The position numbers were made by a program, and so were the translations under genes. Shown one piece after another: positions 36,801 to 47,578 of a DNA stretch of 64,000 bases (within the stretch, counting starts at the first letter, position 1; the number at the start of each line of letters is the position of its first letter). Source of the stretch: Moorella sp. Hama-1 (GTDB lineage: Bacteria; Bacillota; DSM-521; Neomoorellales; Neomoorellaceae); contig NZ_AP024620.1 of NCBI RefSeq assembly GCF_023734095.1, positions 616,501-680,500 on the forward strand, given 5' to 3'. The notes below the pieces were generated by a model. That model was not told where the DNA came from, made no database searches, and saw only the letters and a program-made list of their open reading frames with translations.

Positions 36801-37117
36801 GTAGAATTTAAAGGTGGCGGTCACCTGCCCTATGTGGTATAACCCTAAAGGAGGTACCGCCACCCATGCCATCATACCACAAGCTCCGAAGCCGTCCAGA
36901 TCTCGTTGCCTGAAGTGATAGACGGCAGTCGTTGCCCAGCATACCGTGGCCACCGCCATCGGGAGCGACACCGATGGGAAGAAGTACATCCCGGGGCTCT
37001 GTCTAACGTATCTTTCTCGCCAGGCGTTGTGTGCAAAAAATAGCAAAATACGGACGGCTAAAAAAAGTGATGTCAATAAATTTTAATGTGTCAATTAAAT
37101 TGACACACGGATAAAGG
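36801..37117. other. Unassigned region between hypE and IS21 fragment
   Basis: No recognisable gene. A 98-codon open frame on the minus strand (36780-37076) has no homology I recognise. An inverted repeat GGTGGCGGT (36813-36821) and ACCGCCACC (36856-36864) could be an old IS end. At 37089-37109 lies the near-perfect palindrome TGTGTCAATT-A-AATTGACACA. Probably mobile-element debris. Confidence 0.4.
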
Positions 37118-37615
37118 GGCTTGCCCAAGCTTACCGGCTATCCTGGTAGGCGATATTTCCCAGGCCGGTATTTACACAGCATTAATCCGCCGGTGGCCGA
37201 ACATCCCCGCCTCACCGGCAGCCGCGAGTGGTCAATGCAGCTGGCCCATTACCTTACGACCCTAAAGAAAAAGCCTGGTGCCCTGGCCGGAAGTCAGGCC
37301 CTGCAACAGGTAGACAAGAAACTCCAAAGTATTTACCACACCTATTATAGCAAACGGGAGAAAGAATTCATAGAGCTGCTGCAGTATTTACAGGAAGACG
37401 GCAGTTTGAGCGAGGTGGAGAAGAGCATCCAGGAATTGAGCCAGATCCACCCGGAGCATGTAAGTACCGCCAAGATCAAGATCCTGTGTGCTAAAAGGAA
37501 GGAAACCCTGTATGTCCCTGCTATAGCTTCGGAGGAAACCCGGGCCATTGCGGACGAAGCCCGGCGCCACTTGAAGCAGTACGGCGAACTATTTCAGGAG
37601 GTGGCCAGCGCATGA
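37118..37615 (+). pseudogene. istA: IS21 transposase IstA, C-terminal fragment (second copy)
   Basis: About 165 codons of the IstA C-terminal region (HPRLTGSREWSMQLAHYLTT, SKREKEFIEL). From about 37383 it is nearly identical to the fragment at 7686-7922 but on the opposite strand. The DDE core is missing. Overlaps the following istB fragment by 4 bp, as in an intact IS21. Confidence 0.85.
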
Positions 37616-37896
37616 GTGTCACCCCGCGCCAAAAATGGCACCAACTTATCATGGCTGCGGCCAAAGAGCTTAAACTCCCCATGATCCGCCAGCACCTGGA
37701 GGAACAGGTGACGGAGGCGATGCAAAAAGACGCCAGTTACGAAGAATTTCTGGCTTTATTACTACAACAGGAGTGGGACGCCCGTAAGGAATCAGCCCGC
37801 TACAACCGGATCCGGCGGGCCGAATTTACCCACAAAAAGTACCTAGAGAGTCTTAGCGTTGGCGACCTGCCACCGGATGCGCAAAAAAAGTTAAAA
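37612..37896 (+). pseudogene. istB: IS21 IstB, N-terminal fragment
   Basis: 95 codons nearly identical to the start of the complete istB at 6910-7689 (MSVTPRQKWHQLIMAAAKEL). The match stops after GTTAAAAT at about 37896, where unrelated transposase sequence takes over. The Walker motifs are lost. Confidence 0.88.
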
Positions 37897-38199
37897 TGTC
37901 TCTAAAACAAAGGGGAACTCCAGGGTCTGGTCCAACTCCCAGCTTACGACATAGCGTGAATACCAGTCGATGATGGCGGCCAGATACATCCATCCTCGTT
38001 TTAGCCGGATGTAGGTGATATCGATGCCCCAAATTTGATTGGGGTGAATTATTGCCAGGTGGCGCAAGAGATAAGGGAATATCTGTTGATCTTGCCGTTT
38101 CTTACTCAGATTGGGACCTGGACAGATGCCGGCTATCCCCATTTCCCGCATATGGCGCTGCACGGCCTTACGATTGACCAGATATCCCTCCCTTAGTAA
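37897..38199 (-). pseudogene. IS3-family OrfB transposase, internal fragment
   Basis: Minus-strand frame with YLVNRKAVQRHMREMGIAGI, then NQIWGIDITYIRLKRGWMYLAAIIDWYSRYVVSWEL. The WGIDITYI and IDWYSR blocks are hallmark parts of IS3 OrfB, with the first catalytic Asp. Both ends are lost: it runs into the istB fragment at 37896 and stops in AT-rich sequence near 38199. Non-functional. Confidence 0.85.
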
Positions 38200-38333
38200 T
38201 CAGGTAGCGTCCTTTCTACCACCCCCGGAGGATAAGGTATTCCTAATACATCCGGAGCAACAAGCCGGACAGCTCCCACAGTGACAGCAAGAGCCGTTAT
38301 TATGGTGATGGCAATCTTGTGCCTGCGTTTCAC
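38193..38333 (-). CDS. Small hypothetical membrane or secreted protein
   Basis: 46 aa from GTG 38333, preceded by GAGGTGA. Reads VKRRHKIAITIITALAVTVG, a basic start followed by one hydrophobic helix, then a short proline-containing tail ending LPDY. No family recognised. Its 3' end lies at the IS3 fragment boundary, so the C-terminus may be altered. Confidence 0.4.
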   Translation of the reverse strand: MKRRHKIAITIITALAVTVGAVRLVAPDVLGIPYPPGVVERTLPDY

Positions 38334-38412
38334 AAAAGTCACCTCATTGATAAGTCGATAGAATAAGTGTAACATGAAGGACATTTCTTCTTGCCTTTCC
38401 TAACACTTGGTC

Positions 38413-38862
38413 TTAATCGCCGTGCCACTTAATAGAATTTATTTTGTATCTTAATATTCCTGCCGGCACATTAGCGGTTACTTCGTCTCCAACTCTTTTT
38501 AACAATAACGCCCTTCCGACAGGCGAGATATATGACACATCGTTACCGCCTATTTCCCCGGAAAAGGGAGTTACGAGACGAAAACGTTGAACTTCTTGAG
38601 TAGATAAATCCTGGATCTCAACCTCACTCCCGATAGCCACAAAAGGAAGGGAGGTGTTTGTGGCTTCTGATTTATGAGATTCCTCAATGAGAGATTCCAG
38701 ATTTTTGATGTAGTTGGCAATAAGTTTTTTTAGTTCATCGCGTTCTTTCGAAGGTTCCGGGAAATATTCCTCGAGGAGTTTTTCCTTCTGTTCCTCTACC
38801 TCAACCAGATGCTTGACGAGGTTTTCAAAGATGGTATTCTGCACTTCAGAGCCTTTAGCCAT
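38413..38862 (-). CDS. GreA/GreB-like transcription factor
   Basis: 149 aa from ATG 38862, which has GGAGGGAA upstream. Residues 1-70 are a charged coiled-coil-like region (LVEVEEQKEKLLEEYFPEPS). Residues 80-145 match the GreA/GreB C-terminal FKBP-like domain (SEVEIQDLSTQEVQRFRLV, SYISPVGRALL, GDEVTANVPAG). Such proteins bind RNA polymerase at its secondary channel; whether this one cleaves stalled RNA or acts otherwise is not decidable. It is not the usual GreA, whose coiled coil starts differently. Confidence 0.8.
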   Translation of the reverse strand: MAKGSEVQNTIFENLVKHLVEVEEQKEKLLEEYFPEPSKERDELKKLIANYIKNLESLIEESHKSEATNTSLPFVAIGSEVEIQDLSTQEVQRFRLVTPFSGEIGGNDVSYISPVGRALLLKRVGDEVTANVPAGILRYKINSIKWHGD

Positions 38863-39248
38863 TTTATTCCCTCCATGTTTGGCCATTTTCTGGAAAAAAT
38901 TGCAATAAAGCAAAGGGGCGCCTCGTTGAATAACGAAGCACCCGTTTAGCTTTACCATAGCACGAATTACAGCCATTGTCAACTGTGGTAGAGGATACCA
39001 TTTAATGGTGGTTGTAAAATTTTTTTACATTCTGTTTGAAACACCTTACGGAGAGGGTAATCCCTCCGCTCCTCCGCTTCTTCCCTGGTCTTGTAAGTCC
39101 GGCAGCCTACCCAAAGACGGTGCCATCAGGTCTGGTACCAAATCCTGCCCGGCAGTTTGTCACCTTATTAGGCATCGCGAGGTAATTAATTCTTTTTTGC
39201 TTAGAACGCCCGGCAGGAATCCTGGGCCATCCTGGCGAAATTTACCGT
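38863..39248. other. Divergent intergenic region, greA-like to comEC
   Basis: About 390 bp. The left 120 bp must hold the promoter of the greA-like gene. The inverted pair CAAAGGGGCGCCTCG/CGAAGCACCCG near 38910-38945 may be a hairpin in its leader. An open frame at 39005-39514 overlaps comEC and shows no family; I regard it as chance. Confidence 0.4.
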
Positions 39249-41753
39249 ATGAGCGAGAGGCCTCTGGTTGCGGTTACCCTGGCTTATATGGCCGGTCTCC
39301 TCCTGGCACGGCTGGTGTCTGTCGGGGCGGGAGGGGTAACGGGAACAGGCCCGGTAGGGTTAGCGGCGGCAGGTGCCGGGATATTGATTTGGTCCCTGGT
39401 CCTGGCCCTGGTCTCCTGGGCTCTGGCTTACCTGTTCTGGCGCCCGCCGCAGCGGGCAGCCTGGCAGGTCTTTTTGCTGGCCGGATTTGTGGCCCTGGGG
39501 GTTTTTATCTATAGCTGGGATAGCAGCCTGAACCAGAGCCGGCTGGCCGGCGACCGGGATACCTTTCTGGACCTCACCGGGGCAGTGGTCGAGGAACCCC
39601 GGGTCTATCCCAACAGGATTGTTTATACCCTGCTGGCCCGGGAGATAAGGCAGGGGGATTATCGCCAGCAGGTTAAGGAAAAGGTCCAGGTGGTCCTTTA
39701 CCACCGGGCCGGGAACCGTTTAACCGCGCCAACCGGTGGTAGGGAGCCCCTGGGTAGCCTGGCGGCTAGCCGGGACACCCGGTACCATTATGGCGACCTT
39801 CTCCGTGTCCACGGCCAATTGACGGCCCCGCCGGTGGCCCGTAACCCCGGGGAGTTCGATTACGCGGCCTACCTGGCGCGGCAGTATATCTATAACCGGA
39901 TGCTGGTTGAGGACCCGCAGGCTATCGTCAAACTGGGCACCGAACCCGGTAACCCCCTGGTGCGCCTGGCCCTGGCAGCTAAAGCCCGGGTAAAAACGGC
40001 CATCACAGCCGCCCTGCCGCCCCGCCAGGCGGGAATCCTGGCCGCCCTCCTGTTCGGCGATGTTGAGGAATTGACGGAGCAGGACAGTGATACCTTTAAA
40101 AACCTGGGGGTTTTCCACTTCTTCGCCGTCAGCGGCTCCAATACGGCCCTGGTTCTGTTGCTAATTATGGCTCTGGCTGGTTTTCTGGGGCTAAAAAAAG
40201 GGACGGCAACGTCCCTGGGCCTGGCCGGGCTTATTTTTTACGCCGCTGTAACCGGTTTTACGCCCTCGGTGAACCGGGCGACCGTCATGGCCGGCCTGGG
40301 GCTCATAGCCTGGTGGCGCCGGGAACGGCGGGACTTCTATACTGCCCTGGCCCTGGCAGCCCTGCTCATCCTGCTGGTCCGCCCCCGTTCCCTTTATGAC
40401 AGCGGTTTTCAGCTCTCCTTTGCCGTTACCTGGGGCCTGGTCTATTTCTACCCCTTAATCGATGATCTCCTGGCCTGGCTGCCGCCCTGGCGGCGTTACC
40501 TGGTGGTGCCCCTGGCGGCCCAGCTGGCTGCCCTGCCCCTGGTGATCTATTACTTCAGCTTCATTTCCCTTCTAAGCCTGCCGGCCAACCTGGTAACCGC
40601 CGGCCTGGTGGGGGCCATTGTCACCCTGGGCCTGGCCGCCTCCTGCCTGGCCCTGGTGAGTATACCCCCGGCGGTAGCCATCTTTGTCGCCCTGGGCGCC
40701 TTGATGAACCTGCTGCTGGCCTTCCTCACCTTCCTGGCCGGCCTACCGGGTATAACCCTGCCCCTGGCCACCCCTTCGCCCTTGGCTATCGGCGGCTATT
40801 ATCTGGCTATGATTCTTTTTCGGGAATTCTGGTTGCGCCGCCGGGAACCACGCATGCTGGCCCTGGGGCAGTGGCACCGCCGCGAGCTGGGGGTAGTGGC
40901 TGCCCTGGCCCTGGCCACCCTGCTGGTTTACTTTTACCACCCGGGACAGCCGGGCGAACTCCAGGTCACCTTTATCGACGTCGGCCAGGGGGATGCTATC
41001 TACCTGGCCACCCCTGCCGGCCGGCAGATCCTGGTCGATGGCGGCGGCCGGCCCTTCGACCAGGGGGATTTTGATGTGGGGGAGAGGATAGTGCTGCCTT
41101 TCCTCCAGCGTCAGGGGGTAAGACACCTGGATGTGGTGGTCAGTACCCACCCGGATGCCGACCACATGGGCGGCCTGATGACCGTAGTACGGGAGATGCC
41201 GGTTGCCCTGATCGTCGTCCCGCCCCTGCGGGGCTCCCTGCTGAATGAGTACCGCCCCTTCCTGGCAGAATTAAGGGCGCGGGGGATCCCCTGGCAAGAA
41301 GCGGGTCGCGGCTCTACCCTGGCCCTGGACCCGGCCCTGGCCATCAATATCCTGCACCCCGGGCCGGCCATCAGCGGCAGCAACTCCGACAGCAACAACA
41401 ACTCTCTGGTCATGAAGGTGCTTTACCGCCGTTTCAGCCTCCTCTTGAGCGCCGATATCGAAGCCGAGGCCATGACCGACCTGGTGACCGCCGGGGCAGA
41501 CGTGCAGAGTACGGTTTTTAAAGTTCCCCACCACGGCAGCCGCTACGGCCTGGAACCGGACTTTCTCCAGCTGGTGGCGCCGCAACTGGTGGTGATCCCG
41601 GTGGGGGAGAAGAATAATTTCGGCCACCCGGCGCCGGAGGTAATGGCTTACTGGCAGAAACAGGGCGTACCGGTCTATCGCACTGACCGGCAGGGGGCTA
41701 TTACCATCAGCAGCGACGGGGCCGGCTGGCGGGTAAAGACAGTTATACCATAA
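39249..41753 (+). CDS. comEC: DNA uptake channel ComEC/Rec2
   Basis: 834 aa, normal for ComEC, the membrane channel for single-stranded DNA in natural competence. An N-terminal membrane pair, then an OB-fold-like part ([20 protein letters not shown]), the competence core ([51 protein letters not shown]), and a C-terminal metallo-beta-lactamase-like domain ([37 protein letters not shown]). ATG 39249. Complete, which suggests competence is possible. Confidence 0.95.
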   Translation: MSERPLVAVTLAYMAGLLLARLVSVGAGGVTGTGPVGLAAAGAGILIWSLVLALVSWALAYLFWRPPQRAAWQVFLLAGFVALGVFIYSWDSSLNQSRLAGDRDTFLDLTGAVVEEPRVYPNRIVYTLLAREIRQGDYRQQVKEKVQVVLYHRAGNRLTAPTGGREPLGSLAASRDTRYHYGDLLRVHGQLTAPPVARNPGEFDYAAYLARQYIYNRMLVEDPQAIVKLGTEPGNPLVRLALAAKARVKTAITAALPPRQAGILAALLFGDVEELTEQDSDTFKNLGVFHFFAVSGSNTALVLLLIMALAGFLGLKKGTATSLGLAGLIFYAAVTGFTPSVNRATVMAGLGLIAWWRRERRDFYTALALAALLILLVRPRSLYDSGFQLSFAVTWGLVYFYPLIDDLLAWLPPWRRYLVVPLAAQLAALPLVIYYFSFISLLSLPANLVTAGLVGAIVTLGLAASCLALVSIPPAVAIFVALGALMNLLLAFLTFLAGLPGITLPLATPSPLAIGGYYLAMILFREFWLRRREPRMLALGQWHRRELGVVAALALATLLVYFYHPGQPGELQVTFIDVGQGDAIYLATPAGRQILVDGGGRPFDQGDFDVGERIVLPFLQRQGVRHLDVVVSTHPDADHMGGLMTVVREMPVALIVVPPLRGSLLNEYRPFLAELRARGIPWQEAGRGSTLALDPALAINILHPGPAISGSNSDSNNNSLVMKVLYRRFSLLLSADIEAEAMTDLVTAGADVQSTVFKVPHHGSRYGLEPDFLQLVAPQLVVIPVGEKNNFGHPAPEVMAYWQKQGVPVYRTDRQGAITISSDGAGWRVKTVIP

Positions 41754-41768
41754 CAGGAGGGGTAGGCT

Positions 41769-42758
41769 ATGGACTGGCAGGAGCTGGACCGTGAACTGGA
41801 GCAGGGTCAGATCGCCCCGGTTTACCTGTTTTATGGCGATGAGGTTTACCTGCAGGAATGGTCTTTAAAAAAACTTAAGGAAAGGCTTATTCCCCCGGGG
41901 GCAGAGGCCTTCGATTACCAGGAGATGGACGGGCGGGAGTTGACGGGTACGGCCATTACCATGCTGGCCGTTACCCTGCCGGCCCTGGCCGAACGCCGCC
42001 TGGTGGTAATTAAAAATCCTGCCGACGAGATCTGGAAGGATACGAGCCTGCTGGCCTACCTGGCCGGACCGGAGCCGTCCACCTGCCTGGTGTTCGTTGT
42101 CGCCGGCAGTATCGACAAACGCCTGAAGGCAGTTAAAGAGATTGCCACCGCCGGCAGGGTGGTCGAGTTTTTACCCCTGCGAGAGGAAGCCCTGGCAACC
42201 TGGCTGGCCCGGGAGGCGCGGCAGGAAGGTTACAACCTGCCCCCGGACGCAGCACGGCTCCTGGCCCGGGCCGGCGGCGACCTGCGGCAGGCCCGCAACG
42301 AACTGGCCAAAGCCATGACCTGTACGGGCAGCCCGGGGACCATTACTACGGCGGTGGTACAGGCCCTGGTACCGGAGGTCGAGGCCGAAAACACCATTTT
42401 CCAGCTGGTCGATGCCCTGGGCAATCGCCAGGCCGCCCTGGCCATCGGCCTGTTGCGGCGGCTCCTGGCCCGGGGCGAAGCGCCCCTGGGGATTGTCGCC
42501 ATGATGGCCCGGCAGTTACGTTTGATCTATCAGGTGCACCTGGCGGGGAATAGTAAAGATTTAGCAGCCCAACTGGGGGTTAAGCCCTTTGTAGCCCGGA
42601 AGGCGGCGGCCCAGGCCCGGAACTTTTCCCTGGCGGCCGCCGGCCAGGCCCTGGCGGAATTATTAAAAGTAGACACCGGCCTGAAGACCGGCCAGGGTGA
42701 GCCCGGTCCCCTGTTGGAGCAGGCCATCTGGACTATAACAGCCAGGGGGGAGCACTGA
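41769..42758 (+). CDS. holA: DNA polymerase III delta subunit HolA
   Basis: 329 aa clamp-loader subunit. Seen: PVYLFYGDEVYLQEWSLKKL at residues 18-37, LVVIKNPADEIW, and AGGDLRQARNELAKAM. 16 bp after comEC, the usual neighbour in Firmicutes. GGAGGGG 5-11 nt before the ATG. Confidence 0.93.
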   Translation: MDWQELDRELEQGQIAPVYLFYGDEVYLQEWSLKKLKERLIPPGAEAFDYQEMDGRELTGTAITMLAVTLPALAERRLVVIKNPADEIWKDTSLLAYLAGPEPSTCLVFVVAGSIDKRLKAVKEIATAGRVVEFLPLREEALATWLAREARQEGYNLPPDAARLLARAGGDLRQARNELAKAMTCTGSPGTITTAVVQALVPEVEAENTIFQLVDALGNRQAALAIGLLRRLLARGEAPLGIVAMMARQLRLIYQVHLAGNSKDLAAQLGVKPFVARKAAAQARNFSLAAAGQALAELLKVDTGLKTGQGEPGPLLEQAIWTITARGEH

Positions 42759-42773
42759 AGGCTCCCCCCTGGC
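42741..42773. terminator. Strong hairpin at the end of holA
   Basis: GCCAGGGGGGAGC (42741-42753) and GCTCCCCCCTGGC (42761-42773) form a perfect 13-bp stem with loop ACTGAAG. It overlaps the holA stop codon and faces the convergent gene at 42779, so it can end both transcripts. There is no strong T-tract. Confidence 0.75.
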
Positions 42774-42778
42774 CGGAC

Positions 42779-42973
42779 TTATTTCTTCTGCGTTTTTTCG
42801 CGGTTGACTTCGTAACCCGTCTTGACGTTGGTGCCAACTTTAGTGCCAGGGGCCGTCACATCGGCAGCGAACTCATAATTGGCCCCGGCAGCGCCCTCGG
42901 TACCCAGTTCGGTTTCCCGGCGGCGATCGGTCTTTTCGGCCGGGCTTTTACCGATTCCCGGTTTTTCTGCCAT
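42779..42973 (-). CDS. Small hydrophilic hypothetical protein
   Basis: 64 aa, highly charged and without hydrophobic segments. GGGGGGG precedes the ATG. The central TELGTEGAAGANYEF is faintly like small acid-soluble spore proteins of the gamma type, but the match is too weak to name. Convergent with holA. Confidence 0.55.
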   Translation of the reverse strand: MAEKPGIGKSPAEKTDRRRETELGTEGAAGANYEFAADVTAPGTKVGTNVKTGYEVNREKTQKK

Positions 42974-43066
42974 AAAGTAAAATCCCCCCCTTCTGTATGG
43001 CCTCTTTTTATTATGGCAGGATAAGGGGGGGATAATTACATTTGCAAAAAAATTTATTGCTTGGGC

Positions 43067-43330
43067 TCAGGCGCTGGTCTTATTAAACTGGCGCTGCAGG
43101 CTGGACTTTTTCCGGGCCGCGGTGTTGGGATGTAAGACGCCTTTAGTGACAGCTTTATCGATGGCGCTGAGAGCATGGCGCAGTTTGGTGGCGGCATCTC
43201 CCTCGCCCTGCTCAAGACCTGTACGGAATTTCTTGATGGCCGTCTTGACACTGGATTTAACTGCTTTATTACGCAGGGTACGAACACGGGTTAACTCCAC
43301 CCGTTTGATGGCCGATTTAATATTGGGCAC
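43067..43330 (-). CDS. rpsT: Ribosomal protein S20
   Basis: 87 aa from GTG 43330, preceded by GGAGGTGAATGAG. Binds 16S rRNA in the small subunit. Seen: PNIKSAIKRVELTRVRTLRN, and near the end HPNTAARKKSSLQRQ, the S20 signature. A longer start 51 bp upstream lacks homology. The position beside holA is common in Firmicutes. Confidence 0.96.
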   Translation of the reverse strand: MPNIKSAIKRVELTRVRTLRNKAVKSSVKTAIKKFRTGLEQGEGDAATKLRHALSAIDKAVTKGVLHPNTAARKKSSLQRQFNKTSA

Positions 43331-43391
43331 CTCATTCACCTCCTGGACTATTTTAACATGGGAACCTGGCAAAAGCAACAAGCTCCCGGTT

Positions 43392-44429
43392 TTAACGGGC
43401 CGGATTTTCCTTGCGGATATCCTTGATTACTTGCGCCAGCACCCGGGCTACCAGGCGGGCGGAACGTTCGGCTTCCTCCAGGGTATTGTTGTCGCTGCCA
43501 AATTCCAGAAGCAAAGCCCGGGGGAGGAGGTGCTGGTTATAGCGTCCCTCCTGGACCCGTACCCCCAGGCACAGGCCGGGGTAAAGTTCATCCATTTTTT
43601 TTGCCAGTTGCCGGGCGAAGGCTTCGTTCTGGCGCCAGTTGGGATGCTCCAGCCGGGCGTCACTGCCGACGATGATTAAGACCCGGGCTACCTTCTGGTT
43701 ATCGATTTCCGTGACCGGGGGCTCTGGTATGCCGGCGTCCCGGTGCACATCCAGGGCTACCAGGACGGAGGGATTGGCGGCCAGCATCCTTTTCAGGGTT
43801 TTCTCGGAATTGGCATAGGCCCGGGTAAAATCGGGATAATCATGGATGGTGGTGGAACGCACCACCGGAATACCATAATCCTTGCTCAGGGTATCGGCCA
43901 GGGTAGCGGCCACCTGGCTGACACCCCCGTTTTTGCCTGGAAATTTGGCGCTGCCCTCACTGGGCTGGTAGGATTCTGCGTTATGGGTGTTGTATATAGC
44001 TACCAGGGGGTTTTTAGCGCTGGGAGTCTCAATCTCTGCCGGCGCCGGGGGTGGGCTTTCATCCACCGGCGGTTCCGGCAGGGTATACTCTTCCTCCGTG
44101 GTCAGGAGGCTGGGGGCACCGCCCTGACCAGGCAAGACCACCAGGGGGGAGGCCAGGACCTGCAGGGCGGTAGATATAGCTGCCCCGGGGGTCTTCTGGA
44201 GGGGTTCACCCCCTTGCAGGGCCAGGGAGGGTAACCCCTCCCGCAGCATACCCTCCAGCAGGGGCGTGGGCAACCAGGCAGACGAGCCGGCCAGCACCTG
44301 GCGGCCGGCCCGGATCAACTGCCAGGACCCGGCGGCCAGTCCAATAATCATTAACCCGGCCAGGAGCATCCGGCCGAGGAAAGCCCCTAAGGCCCGGGCC
44401 TGCCAGCGGGTAATTACCTGGATACGCAC
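43392..44429 (-). CDS. spoIIP: Stage II sporulation protein P
   Basis: 345 aa. One N-terminal membrane helix (LLAGLMIIGLAAGSWQLI), a long Pro-rich linker with a PPPAPAEIETP stretch, then the catalytic SpoIIP domain from about residue 140: VAIYNTHNAESYQPSEG with the metal-binding His and Glu, ALDVHRDAG, and LLLEFGSDNNTLEEAERSA. An amidase/endopeptidase that digests septal peptidoglycan during engulfment with SpoIID and SpoIIM. Shows that the organism sporulates. Starts at GTG 44429. Confidence 0.95.
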   Translation of the reverse strand: MRIQVITRWQARALGAFLGRMLLAGLMIIGLAAGSWQLIRAGRQVLAGSSAWLPTPLLEGMLREGLPSLALQGGEPLQKTPGAAISTALQVLASPLVVLPGQGGAPSLLTTEEEYTLPEPPVDESPPPAPAEIETPSAKNPLVAIYNTHNAESYQPSEGSAKFPGKNGGVSQVAATLADTLSKDYGIPVVRSTTIHDYPDFTRAYANSEKTLKRMLAANPSVLVALDVHRDAGIPEPPVTEIDNQKVARVLIIVGSDARLEHPNWRQNEAFARQLAKKMDELYPGLCLGVRVQEGRYNQHLLPRALLLEFGSDNNTLEEAERSARLVARVLAQVIKDIRKENPAR

Positions 44430-44504
44430 CTCAACGCCCCCTCGCTGCTAGCCATTTTATTCCTAAAGGGGACAATTTAGACCTGAGGAGGCACCCATCG
44501 TCAA

Positions 44505-45275
44505 ATGAACGTCGAACAACTCAAGGACCTACTGCTAGCTTATAAAAACGGTCGGGCCGGCCTGGAGACAGTCATGGAGCATTTAAAAAACCTGGGGGAC
44601 GAAGACCTGGGCTTTGCCAAGGTAGACCACCACCGCGCCCTGCGGAATGGCTTCCCGGAGGCCATCTTCGGCCAGGGCAAGACCAGGGAGCAGGTCGTAG
44701 CTATAGCCTGTCACCTGGCGGCCGCAGGCTCTACGGTGCTGGTGACCCGGACGGATCGGGAGACCTACCAGGAAGTGGCCGCCCGCCTGCCGGCAGCTGT
44801 TTTTAACGAACTGGCCCGGACCATTGTCGTCGACCGGGGCGAGATCAAACCCACCGGCGGCCGGGTGGCCGTCTTGAGCGCCGGCACCGCCGACCTGCCG
44901 GTAGCCGAAGAGGCGGCCGTTACGGCCACGGTGATGGGCAACGAGGTCGAGCGGGTCTACGACGTTGGGGTCGCCGGCATCCACCGCCTCCTGGGCCGGG
45001 TGGACCTGGTACGCCGGGCTGATGTGGTGATTGTCGTCGCCGGGATGGAAGGCGCCCTGGCCAGCGTTGTTGCCGGCCTGGTCGACCGGCCGGTCATTGC
45101 CGTACCCACCAGTATCGGCTATGGCGCCAGTTTCGGCGGCCTGGCCGCCCTTTTGACCATGCTCAACAGCTGCGCCAGCGGCATCGGCGTCGTCAATATC
45201 GATAACGGCTTCGGTGCCGCTGCCCTGGCCACCACCATCACCAGGCTAAAGAGGTTCCGGCCTGAAAAAGATTAA
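44505..45275 (+). CDS. larB: Nickel-pincer cofactor carboxylase LarB
   Basis: 256 aa. LarB carboxylates nicotinic acid adenine dinucleotide in the first step of the nickel-pincer cofactor used by lactate racemase and relatives. Seen: GFPEAIFGQGKTREQV, VLSAGTADLPVAEEA, YDVGVAGIHRLLG, VVAGMEGALASVVAGL and VPTSIGYGASFGG, the AIRC/PurE-like core. No larC or larE is in view. Also written as a PurE-like protein in older annotation. Confidence 0.92.
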   Translation: MNVEQLKDLLLAYKNGRAGLETVMEHLKNLGDEDLGFAKVDHHRALRNGFPEAIFGQGKTREQVVAIACHLAAAGSTVLVTRTDRETYQEVAARLPAAVFNELARTIVVDRGEIKPTGGRVAVLSAGTADLPVAEEAAVTATVMGNEVERVYDVGVAGIHRLLGRVDLVRRADVVIVVAGMEGALASVVAGLVDRPVIAVPTSIGYGASFGGLAALLTMLNSCASGIGVVNIDNGFGAAALATTITRLKRFRPEKD

Positions 45276-45349
45276 CTGGGCGACCAAGAACTGTATAAAA
45301 CACCTCCTTGCTGGGCAATGCTATAGCCGGATGGAAGGAGGTGAAGAAG

Positions 45350-45688
45350 ATGACCAATTGGGTAGGTGCGGTAGTACGTTTCGTCGTTTCGGCCCTGGTT
45401 TTAATGCTGGTAGGCTTCATCCTCCCCGGCATCAGGGTGGCAGGATTTACCGGCGCCCTCATTGCGGCCGTAGTCATTGCTGCTCTGGGCTGGGCAATTG
45501 AAGCCGTCCTCGGTAAAAAGATATCGCCCCACGGTCGCGGCATCGTCGGTTTTATTGTTGCCGCCATTGTCATCTATGTCGCCCAGTTTATTATCCCCGC
45601 GTACTTAAGCGTCAATATTCTGGGCGCCCTGCTGGCAGCCCTGGTGATCGGGATAATCGACGCCTTTGTTCCCACCGAATTACGTTAA
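45350..45688 (+). CDS. Phage-holin-4-like small membrane protein (YvlD type)
   Basis: 112 aa from ATG 45350, with GGAGGTGA upstream. Four hydrophobic segments with the pattern of the phage holin 4-2/YvlD family: VRFVVSALVLMLVGFILPGI, ALIAAVVIAALGWAIEAVLG, IVGFIVAAIVIYVAQFIIPA, and LGALLAALVIGIIDAFVP. Despite the name, such proteins are common chromosomal envelope proteins. Ends 13 bp before a strong terminator. Confidence 0.85.
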   Translation: MTNWVGAVVRFVVSALVLMLVGFILPGIRVAGFTGALIAAVVIAALGWAIEAVLGKKISPHGRGIVGFIVAAIVIYVAQFIIPAYLSVNILGALLAALVIGIIDAFVPTELR

Positions 45689-45701
45689 GTGGAGCCAGCT
45701 G

Positions 45702-45733
45702 GCGGGCCGGGCTTTTAGCCCGGCCCGCTTTCT
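45702..45733 (+). terminator. Rho-independent terminator before lepA
   Basis: GCGGGCCGGGC (45702-45712) and GCCCGGCCCGC (45718-45728) with loop TTTTA, then TTTCTG. A strong stem and a short T-run. Confidence 0.85.
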
Positions 45734-45735
45734 GT

Positions 45736-45741
45736 TATAAT
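45736..45741 (+). promoter_or_regulatory. Candidate -10 element for lepA
   Basis: TATAAT follows the terminator directly. The -35 would fall inside the hairpin and is poor. If real, transcription starts near 45748, which supports GTG 45776 rather than ATG 45740 as the lepA start. Confidence 0.45.
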
Positions 45742-45775
45742 GATGCCAGTTGACGGGGGAGGAACAAGATTACCT

Positions 45776-47575
<1,800 letters not shown>

Positions 47576-47578
47576 CGG

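Noticed and set aside
36780-37076. 98-codon minus-strand frame
   Set aside because: No recognised family and no good ribosome-binding site; kept only as part of the unassigned region.
39005-39514. 169-codon frame before comEC
   Set aside because: Overlaps comEC by more than 260 bp in another frame; composition (Pro/Gly/Arg-rich) is that of a shadow frame.
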